Below, in pieces: positions 63,901-64,000 of a DNA stretch of 64,000 nt. The stretch spans positions 322,232,297-322,296,296 of the forward strand of contig CM066040.1 in NCBI GenBank assembly GCA_033557465.1, read 5' to 3'. The stretch's first letter is position 1; every line of letters starts with the position of its first letter. This DNA comes from Ichthyophis bannanicus (lineage: Eukaryota; Chordata; Amphibia; Gymnophiona; Ichthyophiidae). Made by a program: the position numbers and the translations under genes. Below the pieces are notes generated by a model. The model saw only the letters and a list, made by a program, of their open reading frames with translations. It was not told the DNA's origin and did no database searches.

Positions 63901-64000
63901 TTTTAAAGTTTTCATTGAGGTACCTTGACACACATGATAACATGTTTTGCACTATCAGTCTGCTATAAGAGCAGCAAGACTGTTGTCCTCTCTGCCTCCT

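Noticed and set aside
1..64000. Exons of ordinary host genes
   Set aside because: I looked for conserved non-transposon domains with splice-like borders in the unassigned stretches and found none I could support; distant or short exons could be missed by eye.

Overview
This is a piece of a vertebrate nuclear genome built almost entirely of decayed transposable elements. I could not recognise any exon of an ordinary host gene. The repertoire is DIRS tyrosine-recombinase retrotransposons, CR1 and L2 LINEs, L1/Tx1-type LINEs, a Penelope-like element, ZBED-type hAT transposase, CORE-type tRNA SINEs and a 5S-derived SINE. This mix points to an amphibian, most plausibly a caecilian. That is inference from repeat content only; another DIRS-rich lineage cannot be excluded.

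Layout. 1-2576: 3' part of an L1/Tx1-like LINE entering from the left edge, then a CORE-SINE. 3390-4725: a Penelope-like insertion made of two ~510 bp inverted arms around a spacer that carries a hammerhead-ribozyme-like core; a 14 bp target duplication and paralogous empty sites near 59 kb support it. 5.5-7.07 kb: L1-type endonuclease relic. 7.08-19.54 kb: two minus-strand copies of one CR1 family (here CR1-B) broken by plus- and minus-strand copies of a second family (CR1-A), L2 pieces, a DIRS scrap and a hAT MITE. 19.5-23.6 kb: a fold-back with tRNA-like arms, SINEs and a second hAT MITE. 23.6-27.6 kb: DIRS gag/RT/RNase H relic. 27.9-30.1 kb: two L2 copies. 30.1-31.1 kb: a GC-rich unit and a DIRS end. 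31.2-33.5 kb: broken hAT transposase. 33.5-40.4 kb: mostly unassigned sequence with MITEs, a 5S-SINE, an L2 3' half and microsatellites. 40.4-46.3 kb: a DIRS copy split by a putative solo LTR, a MITE, a SINE and an L2 tail. 46.6-48.6 kb: a non-autonomous element containing a second putative solo LTR with an intact 218-codon ORF. 48.9-52.0 kb: MITEs with 3 bp target duplications. 52.3-54.3 kb: DIRS recombinase relic; 54.3-55.0 kb: minisatellite. 56.0-57.3 kb: internally deleted DIRS retaining its recombinase part and inverted termini. 59.5-63.8 kb: 5'-truncated L1/Tx1-like LINE with target duplication.

None of the protein-coding elements looks autonomous. Every reverse transcriptase carries frameshifts or stops, and several have also lost catalytic residues. 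What remains is useful as a stratigraphic record: many insertions can be ordered because the interrupted element continues on the far side, and several boundaries are confirmed by target duplications. All family names come from motif recognition by eye; no database search was run.
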